Source of the DNA: Zygaena filipendulae | Taxonomy: Eukaryota > Arthropoda > Insecta > Lepidoptera > Zygaenidae | Reading direction: 5' to 3' | Length of the DNA: 64,000 nt | NCBI GenBank assembly: GCA_907165275.2 | Contig: OU015665.1 | Span: forward strand, 9,936,001-10,000,000 | Shown here: positions 63,781-64,000 of the stretch, in pieces | How the letters are laid out: each line of letters opens with the position of its first letter | Position numbering within the stretch: the first letter of the stretch is position 1 | Translations under genes and position numbers: made by a program | Notes under the pieces: generated by a model | The model's database searches: none | Seen by the model: the letters and a program-made list of their open reading frames with translations, nothing else | What the model was told of the DNA's origin: nothing

Positions 63781-64000
63781 TATATAAGCAAGCGGTATCA
63801 AAAAGTTCGACCGGCAGATAAATGCCACTGTGGCATTAAATCCGCACTTTTGTACCAGTTTAGATAAAAAAGTTACCTATTAATATTATCTTCAGTCCCC
63901 ATTACATATTTTGCATCGAAACCTAAACACCTAGTTTAAATTAAGAATGTTTGCCGTTGTCGGTTATGTGCGTTTCGTGTATCGTATTAAGGGCAGGCCC
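63781..64000. other. Intron of the ATAD1 homologue, continuing past the window
   Basis: Nothing is recognised. The preceding ATAD1 exon lies outside the window. Confidence 0.5.

Noticed and set aside
63191..63787. Several open frames of up to 189 residues on both strands
   Set aside because: They translate the GT/GC microsatellite (His/Thr or Cys/Val strings). The only real coding part is the 44-codon ATAD1 exon.

Overview
The window is eukaryotic nuclear DNA, almost certainly from a lepidopteran (moth or butterfly). Genes are intron-rich and sparse. The intergenic and intronic DNA is AT-rich and crowded with short interspersed repeats whose ends read CTAGCTGTGCCCCGCGG and TTATAATATTAGTA, a pattern widespread in Lepidoptera. 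Foldback MITEs and TAGGTACCTA-like strings are also frequent. No operons, CRISPR arrays or bacterial features are present.

Layout. (1) 1-19.3 kb: a tRNA-Leu(UAA), then a cluster of three secreted or GPI-anchored Ly6/uPAR (quiver/sleepless-like) genes. One is on the minus strand (2971-7182) and two are on the plus strand (10500-14512 and 17026-19314). All three could be assembled exon by exon with matching splice phases, and each has a signal peptide, ten cysteines and a hydrophobic tail. (2) 19.8-25.3 kb: a decayed DIRS-type tyrosine-recombinase retrotransposon. It still shows inverted terminal repeats, an internal complementary region, RT, RNase H and recombinase relics, and a 136-bp tandem array. 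(3) 26.2-31.3 kb: a five-exon gene for a 1106-residue protein of unknown role, ending in a divergent bromodomain. (4) 37.4-56.9 kb: two tandem AA15 lytic polysaccharide monooxygenase (LPMO) genes with identical exon phases. The second carries a long Gln/Pro/Tyr repeat, and its first intron holds an antisense tRNA-Glu(UUC). (5) 61.3-64 kb: the last two exons of an ATAD1/Msp1-type AAA ATPase on the minus strand. Its 3' flank is a minisatellite of about 94 bp that starts at the stop codon.

How the genes relate. The Ly6 genes are paralogues made by local duplication. Such proteins usually act at cell surfaces, modulating channels, receptors or septate junctions. The two LPMOs are a second local duplication, and proteins of this type oxidatively cleave chitin or other polysaccharides outside the cell. 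The bromodomain gene and the ATAD1 homologue are unrelated neighbours. Most of the remaining sequence is repeat-derived. The clearest structural finds are the DIRS element with its two-part internal complementary region, the LPMO tail repeat and the ATAD1 3' minisatellite.
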